Positions 20,574 to 27,863 of a DNA stretch of 64,000 nucleotides are shown here, in pieces. The stretch is from Synechococcus sp. RedBA-s (GTDB lineage: Bacteria; Cyanobacteriota; Cyanobacteriia; PCC-6307; Cyanobiaceae): NCBI RefSeq assembly GCF_024345495.1, contig NZ_JAGQBF010000010.1, positions 1 through 64,000 on the forward strand, in the 5' to 3' direction. The position numbers and the translations under genes are program-made. Within the stretch, counting starts at the first letter, position 1. Every line of letters begins with the position of its first letter. The notes beneath the pieces were generated by a model that was not told the origin of the DNA, made no database searches, and worked only from the letters and a program-made list of their open reading frames with translations.

Positions 20574-21515
20574 TCAGGGCCTCAGGGCTTCTCGGTGGGC
20601 ACTCAAGAACGCCTCCTGCTCGCGGCTGAACGGCCGGATCAGATTCGCTCCTTCGATGCCCCAGCAGCGCAAGGCCTCCCCTGCCGCCTCGTGCTGCCAG
20701 ATCAGCTGCCCACCGGTATCGAAGCTGATCCAATGGCGATCAAACAGCTTGTCCACATGGGGGGAGAGCAGCAGGCCATTCGATCCGCTCAGCCGCTCGC
20801 TGTTGTCGCAGGATCGCCAGGGTTTGATGTGGCTGGCCACCAGGAACTCCTGCCGCGCCAAGCCCGTGACCCGGCAGGCCGGCTCAAGCTCCGTCACCCG
20901 ATGGCGAAACAACCCCTGCCCCAGCCGCGCCTTGGTGAGCGCATCGCGCTCGGTGCTGCTGGGTACCTCCCGCAGCCGCTGCATGTCATCGAGCAGGGCC
21001 GCGGTGTAGGCGCCCTCTTCCGCCAGCACCACCAGGTGCACCCGCACCGCTGCATCGGCATGGTCTTCGATCAGCTTCAGCAGCAACAACCCCAGGGTTT
21101 CGCTGAGCCCTGCCAGGTACACCCCCTGGTTGCCCCGGCCTGTGCTGGTGCTGATCGGGCTGTGGCGTTCCGGCAGCAGGGGCTGCAGCAGCTCAAAGAA
21201 CGTCTGCGGCACCAGGGCCTGGCGCAGCGGCTGCCAGTTCACCCGCACCAGCCAACCCTCCTGGCTCCAGTTCTCCCCTGTGGAGCCAAACTCAGGTGGC
21301 TTCTGCGCCGTGACCGCCGCCGTTTCCACCAGTCCGATCTGGCTGATGCACTTGTTCGCATAGCTGAACACCACATCCCCACGCTGGCAGCGGCTGAGGT
21401 TGTCGTAGGTCGGATTGCGACGCTCCCCCTTGCTGGTCTTGGGAGACCAGATGTAGCCACCGTCCGTTTCCTGCCGGTAGGTCTGCTTGTGGTTCACCCA
21501 CCAGTAGGCGTGCAC
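20574..21515 (-). CDS. EVE-like domain / HNH endonuclease (probable modification-dependent restriction enzyme)
   Basis: A 313-aa two-domain protein. The N-terminal half (HAYWWVNHKQTYRQE, GGYIWSPK, RCQRGDVVFSYANK) resembles the EVE/PUA-like modified-base-binding domain found in EVE-HNH nucleases such as VcaM4I. The C-terminal half has an HNH nuclease core with ACRVTG, FLVASHIKPW and NGLLLSPHVDKLFD. The family cuts DNA carrying modified cytosine. I take GTG 21515 as the start, since the upstream open frame overlaps the HIT gene and reads as noise. It is a second, different restriction activity beside the type I system and converges with brnA. Confidence 0.75.
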   Translation of the reverse strand: MHAYWWVNHKQTYRQETDGGYIWSPKTSKGERRNPTYDNLSRCQRGDVVFSYANKCISQIGLVETAAVTAQKPPEFGSTGENWSQEGWLVRVNWQPLRQALVPQTFFELLQPLLPERHSPISTSTGRGNQGVYLAGLSETLGLLLLKLIEDHADAAVRVHLVVLAEEGAYTAALLDDMQRLREVPSSTERDALTKARLGQGLFRHRVTELEPACRVTGLARQEFLVASHIKPWRSCDNSERLSGSNGLLLSPHVDKLFDRHWISFDTGGQLIWQHEAAGEALRCWGIEGANLIRPFSREQEAFLSAHREALRP

Positions 21516-21565
21516 GGATCCGGCCAGTACTTGTGTCTTTGTAGCCGAGGTAAGGCTGGCTGTCT

Positions 21566-21967
21566 TCAGTAGGCCTGTCTCGACGGGATCACCCCTCGCA
21601 CCCCACCCCGAGGCTGCTCGCAGTCCCCCGCTCGCCGGGGGATCAGATGCCAGTGCGCATGAAACACCGTCTGCCCCGCAGCCTCCCCTGAGTTCAGCCC
21701 CACATTCCAGCCGCTGATCGTGGCGTCCTTGGCACGCAGCTGATCCCGCCGCAGCTTCAGCAGCTCCACCACGGCGTTCCACTCCGGCTGGTGCAGCTCC
21801 AGCCCGTTGGCCCCATGACGACGCGGGATCACCAGGCTGTGCCCCTCGCTCACGAGAAAGGCGTCGGCGATGCAGAGCGCCAGCTCGTTCTCCAGCAGCA
21901 CCCGGCCGCTGCCCTCCAGCGCGCAGAACACACAGCCCGCTTCGCGGTGGCCGTAGCTGGCCTGCAC
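21566..21967 (-). CDS. HIT family hydrolase (C-terminal half of an HNH-HIT locus)
   Basis: A 133-aa histidine-triad protein; the family hydrolyses or transfers nucleotide phosphates. It has the N-terminal pair GCVFC, the central GHSLVIPRRH and the catalytic triad QTVFHAHWHLIPRR. The GTG start (QASYGHREAG) is preceded in the same frame by TDFRG, which looks like a linker instead of noncoding DNA. The upstream HNH ORF ends in a different frame. This suggests that HNH and HIT were one fused protein, or a translationally coupled pair, separated by a small indel in the linker. Confidence 0.8.
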   Translation of the reverse strand: MQASYGHREAGCVFCALEGSGRVLLENELALCIADAFLVSEGHSLVIPRRHGANGLELHQPEWNAVVELLKLRRDQLRAKDATISGWNVGLNSGEAAGQTVFHAHWHLIPRRAGDCEQPRGGVRGVIPSRQAY

Positions 21968-22485
21968 GCCGCGGAAGTCGGTGCGCCCTCTTGCGTAGGC
22001 AAACAGCCGTCGCGCTTGCCGGCGTTGCAGCGGAAGCAGAGGGCCTGCAGGTTGCTGATGGCGTCAGAACCGCCATGGTTCCTGGGCACGATGTGGTCCA
22101 CCTCCAGGGCCCGTTGGTGCTCGTGGGCGCCGCAGCACTCGCAGCGGCCCCGGGCGCGGGTGAGCACCCGGTACTTCACCGAGCCGCTGATCGGGGTGCG
22201 GTGGCGGCTGCGGTGGGCAAACACCTCTTCGCCGCGCTGCTCGCGGAAGGCATCGAGGCGCTGGCGGCAGAGCTCCAGCAGCGCGTCGCGCTCGCCATCG
22301 CTCAACTCGTTGCCGTCGATCAGGCTGTCGTGGCCATCGCCATAGGTGGTGGTGCCGTTGAAGGTGAACCCGGCCCACCATGCGCTTCCCAGGATCCGCC
22401 GGGCCACGTCCTGCGCCGGGGCGGGGCTGCGGCGCCCCAGCAGCTCCATGAGCATGAGGGGTTGGTCGATGGGCCTCATGCGCAT
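21850..22485 (-). CDS. HNH endonuclease half of an HNH-HIT locus (frame-disrupted)
   Basis: From ATG 22485 the frame reads MRMRPIDQPLMLMELLG, then ELSDGERDALLELCRQRLDAFREQRG, and the HNH core RCECCGAHE, ALEVDHIVPRNHGG, ALCFRCNAGKRD. After KRD the frame is nonsense to its stop at 21850, while the HIT domain continues one frame away. Homology also extends upstream of the ATG (FLRLRQTIAERM, about 22486-22525) without a start codon, so the N-terminus is also damaged. It is probably a decaying nuclease. Related pieces occur near 25130-25370 and 26764-26832. Confidence 0.6.
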   Translation of the reverse strand: MRMRPIDQPLMLMELLGRRSPAPAQDVARRILGSAWWAGFTFNGTTTYGDGHDSLIDGNELSDGERDALLELCRQRLDAFREQRGEEVFAHRSRHRTPISGSVKYRVLTRARGRCECCGAHEHQRALEVDHIVPRNHGGSDAISNLQALCFRCNAGKRDGCLPTQEGAPTSAACRPATATAKRAVCSARWRAAAGCCWRTSWRSASPTPFS

Positions 22486-22721
22486 GCGCTCGGCGATGGT
22501 CTGCCGCAGGCGAAGGAAGGCAGCACAGGGGCTGCAGCCAACCTGGTTCCAGGTGTGGCTGTGCCGCCCCAGTCTCCGACCCGTGCTCTCGTCCGTGGCG
22601 TGGAAAAGGGCCCGTCGTTGTGAGGGTGGACGGCAGGCAGACGGGAGAGAACCGGGATCCAACAACCTGTCCCGAGGACGGGGGCTTTCTGATTCGGAGA
22701 TGCCCCAGAGCGCCGAAAAGG

Positions 22722-22729
22722 TATAGAAT
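22722..22729 (+). promoter_or_regulatory. Possible -10 element of the second brnTA operon
   Basis: TATAGAAT lies about 10 bp before the ATG of brnT at 22739 in an otherwise GC-rich stretch. If used, the transcript would be nearly leaderless. No clear -35 is visible. Confidence 0.35.
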
Positions 22730-22738
22730 AAGCGCCCT

Positions 22739-23002
22739 ATGGAGTTCGCGTTCGATCCGGTCAAGAGTGATTCCAACCTTGCCAAGCACGGCATTGACTT
22801 CCTTGCTGCCCAGCAGCTCTGGAACGATTCGGAGCTCCTGGAGGTTCCGGCCCGCACCACCGGAGAGCCAAGATTTCTAGTGATCGGCAGGATCGGCCTC
22901 AAGCACTGGTCGGCCGTGATCACCTATCGCGACCGGTGCATCCGATTGATTTCCGTTCGGCGGTCCAGACCCGAAGAGGTGGAGCTCTATGAACAGTTCT
23001 GA
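22739..23002 (+). CDS. brnT: BrnT family toxin (second copy)
   Basis: An 87-aa BrnT toxin with the family start EFAFDPVKSDSNLAKHGIDF and the closing RLISVRRSRPEEVELYE. It is complete, with a plausible promoter immediately upstream. Its 3' end overlaps the antitoxin gene by 14 bp, as in other brnTA operons. It differs strongly from the copy at 20127, so the two are unlikely to be a recent duplication. Confidence 0.85.
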   Translation: MEFAFDPVKSDSNLAKHGIDFLAAQQLWNDSELLEVPARTTGEPRFLVIGRIGLKHWSAVITYRDRCIRLISVRRSRPEEVELYEQF

Positions 23003-23219
23003 TTTCGATCAACGTTTCGATGACGGCGAGTCCGTGATCGAGGCCCTTGACCTTGGCGGTGCCCGCCGCATTCGACTGGAGCAGAAACGCGTCAATGTCG
23101 ACATCCCCGTGTGGATGATCGACCAGCTCGATCGTGAGGCCAGCCGTCTCGGTGTCACCCGTCAGTCGATCATCAAGGTGTGGCTGGCGGAGCGGCTGGA
23201 GCAGCGGACGTCTGCTTAA
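22989..23219 (+). CDS. brnA: BrnA/CopG-like antitoxin (second copy)
   Basis: A 76-aa antitoxin paired with the BrnT toxin. The N-terminal half is acidic. The C-terminal half is a ribbon-helix-helix DNA-binding domain (KRVNVDIPVWMIDQLDREASRLGVTRQSIIKVWLAERLEQ). This is one of the few complete TA pairs in the island. The RHH predicts autorepression of the operon. Confidence 0.85.
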   Translation: MNSSDFDQRFDDGESVIEALDLGGARRIRLEQKRVNVDIPVWMIDQLDREASRLGVTRQSIIKVWLAERLEQRTSA

Positions 23220-23427
23220 GCGCAGTGCTGTGACTTCTATCCAGAAGGATGAGGCCGCTGAGGGGTTGGCGGCCATAGGGTGTCGGTGGCGGCTGCCGGG
23301 CGACCGGGCCAGGTTTGGGTTTGGGCGGCCCGTCTGGCCACTGCCCCTGCTGTGATCCCTTCTGGCGTGGGGGTGCTGCGGCTGCAGCCCACCCACCACT
23401 GTCAGACTGGTGCCACTGGAGGGCGCT

Positions 23428-23634
23428 ATGCAGGAAATCCTTTTCGTGGTCGAGGAGGCGGAGGATGGTTCCTTCCGGGCCAGCGCAGCTGCCGCGGCGA
23501 TCCACACCGAGGCCGACACGCTTGAGGACCTCCACAGGGAGATTCGCGACGCCGTCATCTGCCACTTCGATCCCGGCCAGGCGCCACCCCTGATCCGCCT
23601 CCATCACGTAAGGCAGGAACTGCTGGCCCTGTGA
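23428..23634 (+). CDS. hicB: HicB-type antitoxin (first copy)
   Basis: A 68-aa partial-RNase-H-fold antitoxin: MQEILFVVEEAEDGSFRASAAA, then HTEADTLEDLHREIRDAVICHF. I take ATG 23428 as the start in preference to GTG 23410 because the family begins right before the LFVVEE strand. Its stop overlaps the hicA start by 4 bp (GTGA). A second, decayed copy of the same gene lies at 27432-27570. Confidence 0.8.
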   Translation: MQEILFVVEEAEDGSFRASAAAAAIHTEADTLEDLHREIRDAVICHFDPGQAPPLIRLHHVRQELLAL

Positions 23635-23879
23635 GGATTCCGCGGGACGTCAACGGCCAGTTCCTGGCCGAACGCCTGCGGCGCCATGGCTACGTTCTGA
23701 CCCGTCAAACAGGCAGTCACATGCGGCTGAGCCGAAGCTCTGACGGCCAGCAGCAGCACCTCACCATTCCTGCCCACAAGCCCCTGAGGACCAGCACCTT
23801 GTTGCGGCAGATCCTCAAGGACGTGGCCAGCCAGTTGGGCTGCTCGATTGAAGAGGTGATCGCCAGCCTTGATTTTTGA
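23631..23879 (+). CDS. hicA: HicA-type mRNA interferase toxin (first copy)
   Basis: An 82-aa HicA toxin of dsRBD-like fold. It shows LAERLRRHGYVLTRQTGSHMRLS, with the active-site His in GSH, then HLTIPAHKPLRTSTLLRQILKDV. The GTG start overlaps the HicB stop. Length and motifs are normal, so this pair appears functional. Confidence 0.85.
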   Translation: MRIPRDVNGQFLAERLRRHGYVLTRQTGSHMRLSRSSDGQQQHLTIPAHKPLRTSTLLRQILKDVASQLGCSIEEVIASLDF

Positions 23880-23964
23880 GGGCCGGGTCCGAATGCCAGC
23901 GCCAAAACCAGCTCACGGTCGTGATCTGCCGTCCCCCTTAGGCTGGGGAAGCCAGGACACCGTC

Positions 23965-24198
23965 ATGACCGACCAGCTTGGGCGCATCACCCTCAACCCT
24001 GAGATCTGCCATGGAAAGCCAACCATCCGTGGCTTGCGTTATCCCGTGGAGATGGTGCTCGAACTGTTGTCAGCTGGGATGAGTGCGGCTGACATTCTTG
24101 CCGATTATCCAGATCTCGAGGCTGAAGACATCACGGCAGTGCTTGAGTACGCAACCCAGCTTTCCCGAATTCAGCGGGTTGATCTCCTCTCTGCATGA
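23965..24198 (+). CDS. DUF433 antitoxin
   Basis: A 77-aa DUF433 protein (RITLNPEICHGKPTIRGLRYPVEMVLELLSAGMS, then ILADYPDLEAEDITAVLEYA). ATG 23965 is the chosen start, because upstream codons in the same frame are not conserved in the family. Its last four bases overlap the start of the DUF5615 gene, the typical two-gene TA arrangement in cyanobacteria. Confidence 0.85.
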   Translation: MTDQLGRITLNPEICHGKPTIRGLRYPVEMVLELLSAGMSAADILADYPDLEAEDITAVLEYATQLSRIQRVDLLSA

Positions 24199-24443
24199 GG
24201 ATTCTGCTGGATGCCCAGCTGCCTCGATCTCTCGTTCGGCCGCTGGAACAATTGGGTTGCGACGTCCTGCACACCCTTGATCTGCCTGATGGAAATCGCA
24301 CCGCCGACAGCATGATTTCCTCCATTGCCGACAGCGATGGGAGAGTTGTCTTCAGTAAGGATGCTGATTTCGTCCGCAGTCATCTCTTGCGCGGCACTCC
24401 CGCCAAGCTTCTGAGTCGGAAGGCATTGGTTGTGAGGCATTGA
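24195..24443 (+). CDS. DUF5615 PIN-like toxin, C-terminally truncated
   Basis: An 82-aa PIN-like protein. The N-terminal part is typical: MRILLDAQLPRSLVRPLEQLG with the first Asp, HTLDLPDGNRTAD, and GRVVFSKDADFV. The family normally continues after the LLRGTPAKLL segment for about 30 more residues. Here the sequence turns into SRKALVVRH and stops, where unrelated minus-strand sequence begins. The toxin may be inactive. Confidence 0.75.
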   Translation: MRILLDAQLPRSLVRPLEQLGCDVLHTLDLPDGNRTADSMISSIADSDGRVVFSKDADFVRSHLLRGTPAKLLSRKALVVRH

Positions 24444-24656
24444 ACGTCAGTGAACTCGGCGCCGATGAACCGCTTGACCACTTGGCTCATGCGCTTCCGC
24501 TCGTCGACGTAGTGCCGCAGGCGCTCGTAGGTGGCGGAGGGGGGCGGGGCCCCAGCTGGCTTGGGTGAGACGGGGGTGGTACTGGTGGGGGAGAAGCCCT
24601 GCCGCGATGCCATGCCCTCCGTCACCCCCTCGGACAGACCTGGCGGGTTGCCTACG

Positions 24657-24896
24657 ATGAACCACCTGAAGCCAGCAGAGGCTGTGCGTACGTTCTCTGC
24701 CGTCATTGAGCGCTGCGCGGACACCGGCCTGCTTGTGGGCTACGTCCCTGGCTTCGCCGGCGCTCACAGCCAGGGGGAGACCCTTGATGAGCTGCAGGCC
24801 AACCTCCAGGAGGTGATCGCCATGCTTCTGGAGGACGGCGAGCCGGCCCTGGAAAGCGACTTCGTGGGCCTGCAGCAGATCGTGGTGCCGGCCTGA
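24657..24896 (+). CDS. hicB: HicB-type antitoxin (second copy)
   Basis: A 79-aa HicB antitoxin: FSAVIERCADTGLLVGYVPGFAGAHSQGETLDELQANLQEVIAMLLEDGEP. ATG 24657 is preferred; the open frame extends 42 codons upstream but without family similarity. The hicA partner starts 2 bp after its stop. Confidence 0.85.
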   Translation: MNHLKPAEAVRTFSAVIERCADTGLLVGYVPGFAGAHSQGETLDELQANLQEVIAMLLEDGEPALESDFVGLQQIVVPA

Positions 24897-24898
24897 AC

Positions 24899-25123
24899 GT
24901 GGGCTCCACCCCCGTCCTCAAGTCCTCTGAGGTGGCGGACATCCTTCGAAAGCTGGGCTTCGATGTGGTTCGTCAACGCGGCTTCCATCTGCAGTTTCTT
25001 GATCCTCGAGGACGCTGCACCACAGTTCCAGTCCACAAGGGACGTGATCTTTCTCCCCCGCTGCTTCGTCAGATCGCCAAGGACATTGGCATGACCCTGG
25101 AGGAGTTCCTCAGCCACCGCTGA
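24899..25123 (+). CDS. hicA: HicA-type mRNA interferase toxin (second copy)
   Basis: A 74-aa HicA toxin starting at GTG. It shows SSEVADILRKLGFDVVRQRGFHLQF, then TTVPVHKGRDLSPPLLRQIAKDIGMTLEEFL. The usual GSH motif is GFH here: the active-site His is kept but the preceding Ser is replaced by Phe, which could alter activity. Spacing to hicB is tight. Confidence 0.85.
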   Translation: MGSTPVLKSSEVADILRKLGFDVVRQRGFHLQFLDPRGRCTTVPVHKGRDLSPPLLRQIAKDIGMTLEEFLSHR

Positions 25124-25375
25124 GCACCGAATCGGTAGCGAGGCGCTGGCGGCACTGCTGCAGCAGCTCGTCGCGTAGTGGCTCCGCCACGCTGGCCTTC
25201 GGCCAGGTACCGCCGTCGTTCAGCTCGCCGTTGCCGGGCAGCCTCTTGCCAGGCAACACCGTGGCCGAGCAGTTCCATGAGCATCAAGGGCTGGTAGATG
25301 TGGCTTTTGCGCATGCGTTCGGCGAGGTACTCGCGCAGGCGCTCGTACGCTGCAGCCGGGTATTCCCTACCAGAC
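25124..25375 (-). pseudogene. HNH-HIT locus fragment (N-terminal part)
   Basis: Minus-strand translation gives AAYERLREYLAERMRKSHIYQPLMLMELLGHG. A one-frame change then leads to ELNDGGTWPKASVAEPL and LLQQCRQRLATD. This matches the N-terminal portion of the HNH protein at 21850-22525 (FLRLRQTIAERM, DQPLMLMELLG, ELCRQRL) with an internal deletion. The HNH core and HIT domain are missing. Confidence 0.6.
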
Positions 25376-25565
25376 CCTGATCAGCAGTGACCTTCACAAA
25401 TACGTGAGTGGCAGGCTGCTGGATCGAGCCTGAGCATGTGGAGCTTGAGGGTTGCGGGCGGGTCCAGAAGGCTGCCGCCAAGCCGGCTCCGGGCGTGGGT
25501 GGGTCGCCCCAGTCCTCTCCATCCACTGCCGCTGGGGCCATAGCCTCGGCAGCTCTGGGTGGGCC

Positions 25566-26585
25566 TCACTCCAGGTCGTTGATCAGCACGATGCGGTAGC
25601 GGGCTTTGCCGGCACGGAGGTGATCGAGGGCTTCATTCACCTTCGACAGGGGGAAGAACTCCGTGGTGGGCGATATGCCATGGCGGCAGCTGAAGTGCAG
25701 CATTTTGTCGGTGGTGGACGGGCTGCCGAGGGGCGACCCGGAGAGGCTTTTCTGCCCGAGAATCAGCGGGAAAGCGGCCAAGGCAATCGGCTCGGGAACG
25801 GCCCCCACGGTGTGCAGCCGGCCCTTGGGTTTGAGGGCGGCGATGTAGGTGTTCCAGTCGAGGTTGGCGTTGGTGGTGTTGAGGATGAAGTCGAAGCTGC
25901 TGGCCGCCCCGGCCAATTCTTCGGCGTTGCGGGAGTTCAAGGTGCGATGGGCGCCGAGTTGGAGCGCTTCCTCCCGCTTCGAGTCGCTGGTGGTGAAGGC
26001 GGTGACGTCGCATCCCCAGGCCCTTAGAAACTTCAGGGCCATGTGACCGAGGCCGCCGATGCCGATGACCGCCACGCTGTCGGTGGGTTGGATGCCCAAT
26101 TCCACAATCGGGTTGAACACGGTGATCCCACCGCAGAGCAGGGGGCCAGCTTTTTTGTCGTCGAGGCCTTCCGGCAGGGGGGCCACCCAGGTCCAGTCGG
26201 CCCGCACCCGCGTGGCGAAGCCACCGTGTCGACCAACAATGGTGGCTTCGGCCTTGAGGCAGAGGTTCTGGTTGCCGGAGAGGCATTGGTCGCAGGCACC
26301 GCAACTGCCTGAAAACCAGCCCAGCCCCACCCGGTCGCCGATGCTCAGCCGCTTCGTGTGCTCCCCGAGGGCAACCACCCGCCCGATCACTTCGTGGCCG
26401 GGAACAAACGGATAGGTGGTCGTACTCCACTCGTTGTCGAGCATGGAGAGATCGCTATGGCAGATGCCGCAGCTCTCAACGGCGATCTCCACCTCTTCGC
26501 TGCCGAGCGGGCCGGGGGTGTAGGTAAAGGGTTGGAGCGGTTGCCCGGCGCCGTGGGCGGCGAGGGCCTGGATCGGTGCGGTCAT
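25566..26585 (-). CDS. Zinc-dependent alcohol dehydrogenase / aldehyde reductase (CAD/AdhC-like)
   Basis: A 339-aa medium-chain dehydrogenase. Catalytic zinc ligands are in SCGICHSDLSM (Cys38 region) and VPGHEVIG. The structural zinc lobe is GSCGACDQCLSGNQNLC. The Rossmann motif is AVIGIGGLGHMALKF. The pattern fits the NADPH-preferring aldehyde reductase group (YahK/CAD-like), which reduces aldehydes to alcohols. The gene is complete, standing between TA fragments and apparently unrelated to them. Confidence 0.85.
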   Translation of the reverse strand: MTAPIQALAAHGAGQPLQPFTYTPGPLGSEEVEIAVESCGICHSDLSMLDNEWSTTTYPFVPGHEVIGRVVALGEHTKRLSIGDRVGLGWFSGSCGACDQCLSGNQNLCLKAEATIVGRHGGFATRVRADWTWVAPLPEGLDDKKAGPLLCGGITVFNPIVELGIQPTDSVAVIGIGGLGHMALKFLRAWGCDVTAFTTSDSKREEALQLGAHRTLNSRNAEELAGAASSFDFILNTTNANLDWNTYIAALKPKGRLHTVGAVPEPIALAAFPLILGQKSLSGSPLGSPSTTDKMLHFSCRHGISPTTEFFPLSKVNEALDHLRAGKARYRIVLINDLE

Positions 26586-26763
26586 GGAATCTGCGGGCTT
26601 GGGATGGATCTGGTGATCTCAACGAATGGCTGGCCGTTCCCATGGATGGGCCGGCTCCGATGCCTGCAGGAGGTTGACCTTGCCGATCGGATGGCCCTAT
26701 CGATCCTAGGCAAAGCGGTTCAGCCCATGACCGCACCGCCATGACTCCCGTGCCGGTGCCCGC

Positions 26764-26832
26764 CCCCAAATCCGAGGCTGCTCGCAATCGCCCTCACGCC
26801 TCGGAATCGAGTGCCAATGGGCAGGAAACACT
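26764..26832 (-). pseudogene. HIT-domain fragment
   Basis: Minus-strand translation reads VFPAHWHSIPRREGDCEQPRIW. This matches the C-terminal HIT block at 21600-21670 (VFHAHWHLIPRRAGDCEQPRGG) with the first triad His changed to Pro. No rest of the gene is seen. Confidence 0.6.
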
Positions 26833-27003
26833 GACTCCTCCGAATGCTCGTCTGAGTGGAGCCCCGTCTCCTCGGGATCCAACCGGAGTGTGAGGGGGAT
26901 CAGCCTGGGGTGGTTGGTCCTTCCCAGATCTCTTGAGCCAGACAACTTCGGCGCAGCTCCTGCCAATGGGTCGATGCCGTTCGCTCGCTGCTTAGGTCAT
27001 CGA

Positions 27004-27387
27004 GTGAGTCCCCACCGCGCCGTCCAAGGCTGGGTACTCGATCGCGGCGATGTGATCTGGATCGACCACAACCCCCAGGCTGGCCGCGAAATGTGGGATC
27101 ACCACCCTTTTGCGGTGCTGTCCACCGCTGCCTTCCAGTCCACCGTGGGCCTGATGGTGGGCTGGGCGATGACCTCAGCTCCCTACAACCGTGGTTCCAC
27201 CCTGGCCGTGGATCTGGGCCCCATCCCCGATCGGCCGGGTGCCCACAGCTATGTGCTCTGCCAGCAACTCAAATCCTTCGACTGGCGCGCCAGGGGCGCA
27301 CGCCCACATCCGATCGGGCGACTGAACGAGTCGCAACTGGAAGAGGTGATGGCAATTGTGGGGCAGATCCTTGGCTTGGTGGACTGA
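27004..27387 (+). CDS. MazF/PemK-like toxin, apparently without antitoxin
   Basis: A 127-aa MazF-fold protein: VLDRGDVIWIDHNPQAGREMWDHHPFAVLS, then VGWAMTSAPYNRG and YVLCQQLKSFDWRARGA, ending in a helix ESQLEEVMAIVGQIL. GTG 27004 is the likely start. MazE-type antitoxin genes normally overlap this start. Here the frame ending at the overlapping TGA is closed by a TAG only three codons upstream, and no antitoxin is visible in the preceding 200 bp. It is an orphan toxin or a silenced relic. Confidence 0.75.
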   Translation: MSPHRAVQGWVLDRGDVIWIDHNPQAGREMWDHHPFAVLSTAAFQSTVGLMVGWAMTSAPYNRGSTLAVDLGPIPDRPGAHSYVLCQQLKSFDWRARGARPHPIGRLNESQLEEVMAIVGQILGLVD

Positions 27388-27431
27388 GCCAGCGTTCGCC
27401 CAGACAGGGGCAGCATCCTGCCCACCACGGC

Positions 27432-27570
27432 TTCGTGGTCGAGGAAGCAGAGGATGGCTCCTACCGGGCCAGCGCAGCTGCCGCCGCGATCCACACCGAG
27501 GCCGACACCCTTGAGGAGCTCCACCGGGAGATCACAGGCGCTGTCGTCTGCCACTTCGATCCCGGGCAGC
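27432..27570 (+). pseudogene. HicB antitoxin fragment, near-copy of the gene at 23428
   Basis: Translation gives FVVEEAEDGSYRASAAAAAI, HTEADTLEELHREI and VVCHFDPGQ, closely matching HicB at 23428-23634 in both protein and DNA. The start codon and first strand are missing, and the frame changes at 27571 into a fragment of an unrelated gene. Confidence 0.7.
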
Positions 27571-27700
27571 CTGGTGGAACTGATGGCGCTCAACGAGCAG
27601 GTGGAACGGGAGGTGTTCGCCCTGGCCCCCAGCAACCGCCGCGTCGCCGACGCCACGCTGGGGATGCTGCTGGCCGACTGGCCCGCCGCCCCTGCTGCAG
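27571..27700 (+). pseudogene. DUF2236 (MpaB-like) gene fragment
   Basis: Translation gives LVELMALNEQVEREVFALAP, SNRRVADATLGMLL and ADWPA. This matches LAALMAFNHSFELEAFRSAPSNRRIAESTLAMLLDDWPA in the DUF2236-CoaE fusion protein at 55685-57151. It follows the HicB fragment directly. Confidence 0.65.
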
Positions 27701-27863
27701 CACCTCAACCAGCCCAGTCGTTCAGGCCTGCCTGCCGATGACGGTGCTGACGCCACCGGATCCGCAGCGGCTCCTGACTGATCATCCCCGCACAGGCCCT
27801 CGGCAAGCGGCGCCCGATCAGCCGCCTGAGACAATCCACAACCGCCGACCCAGAGGGACAGTC

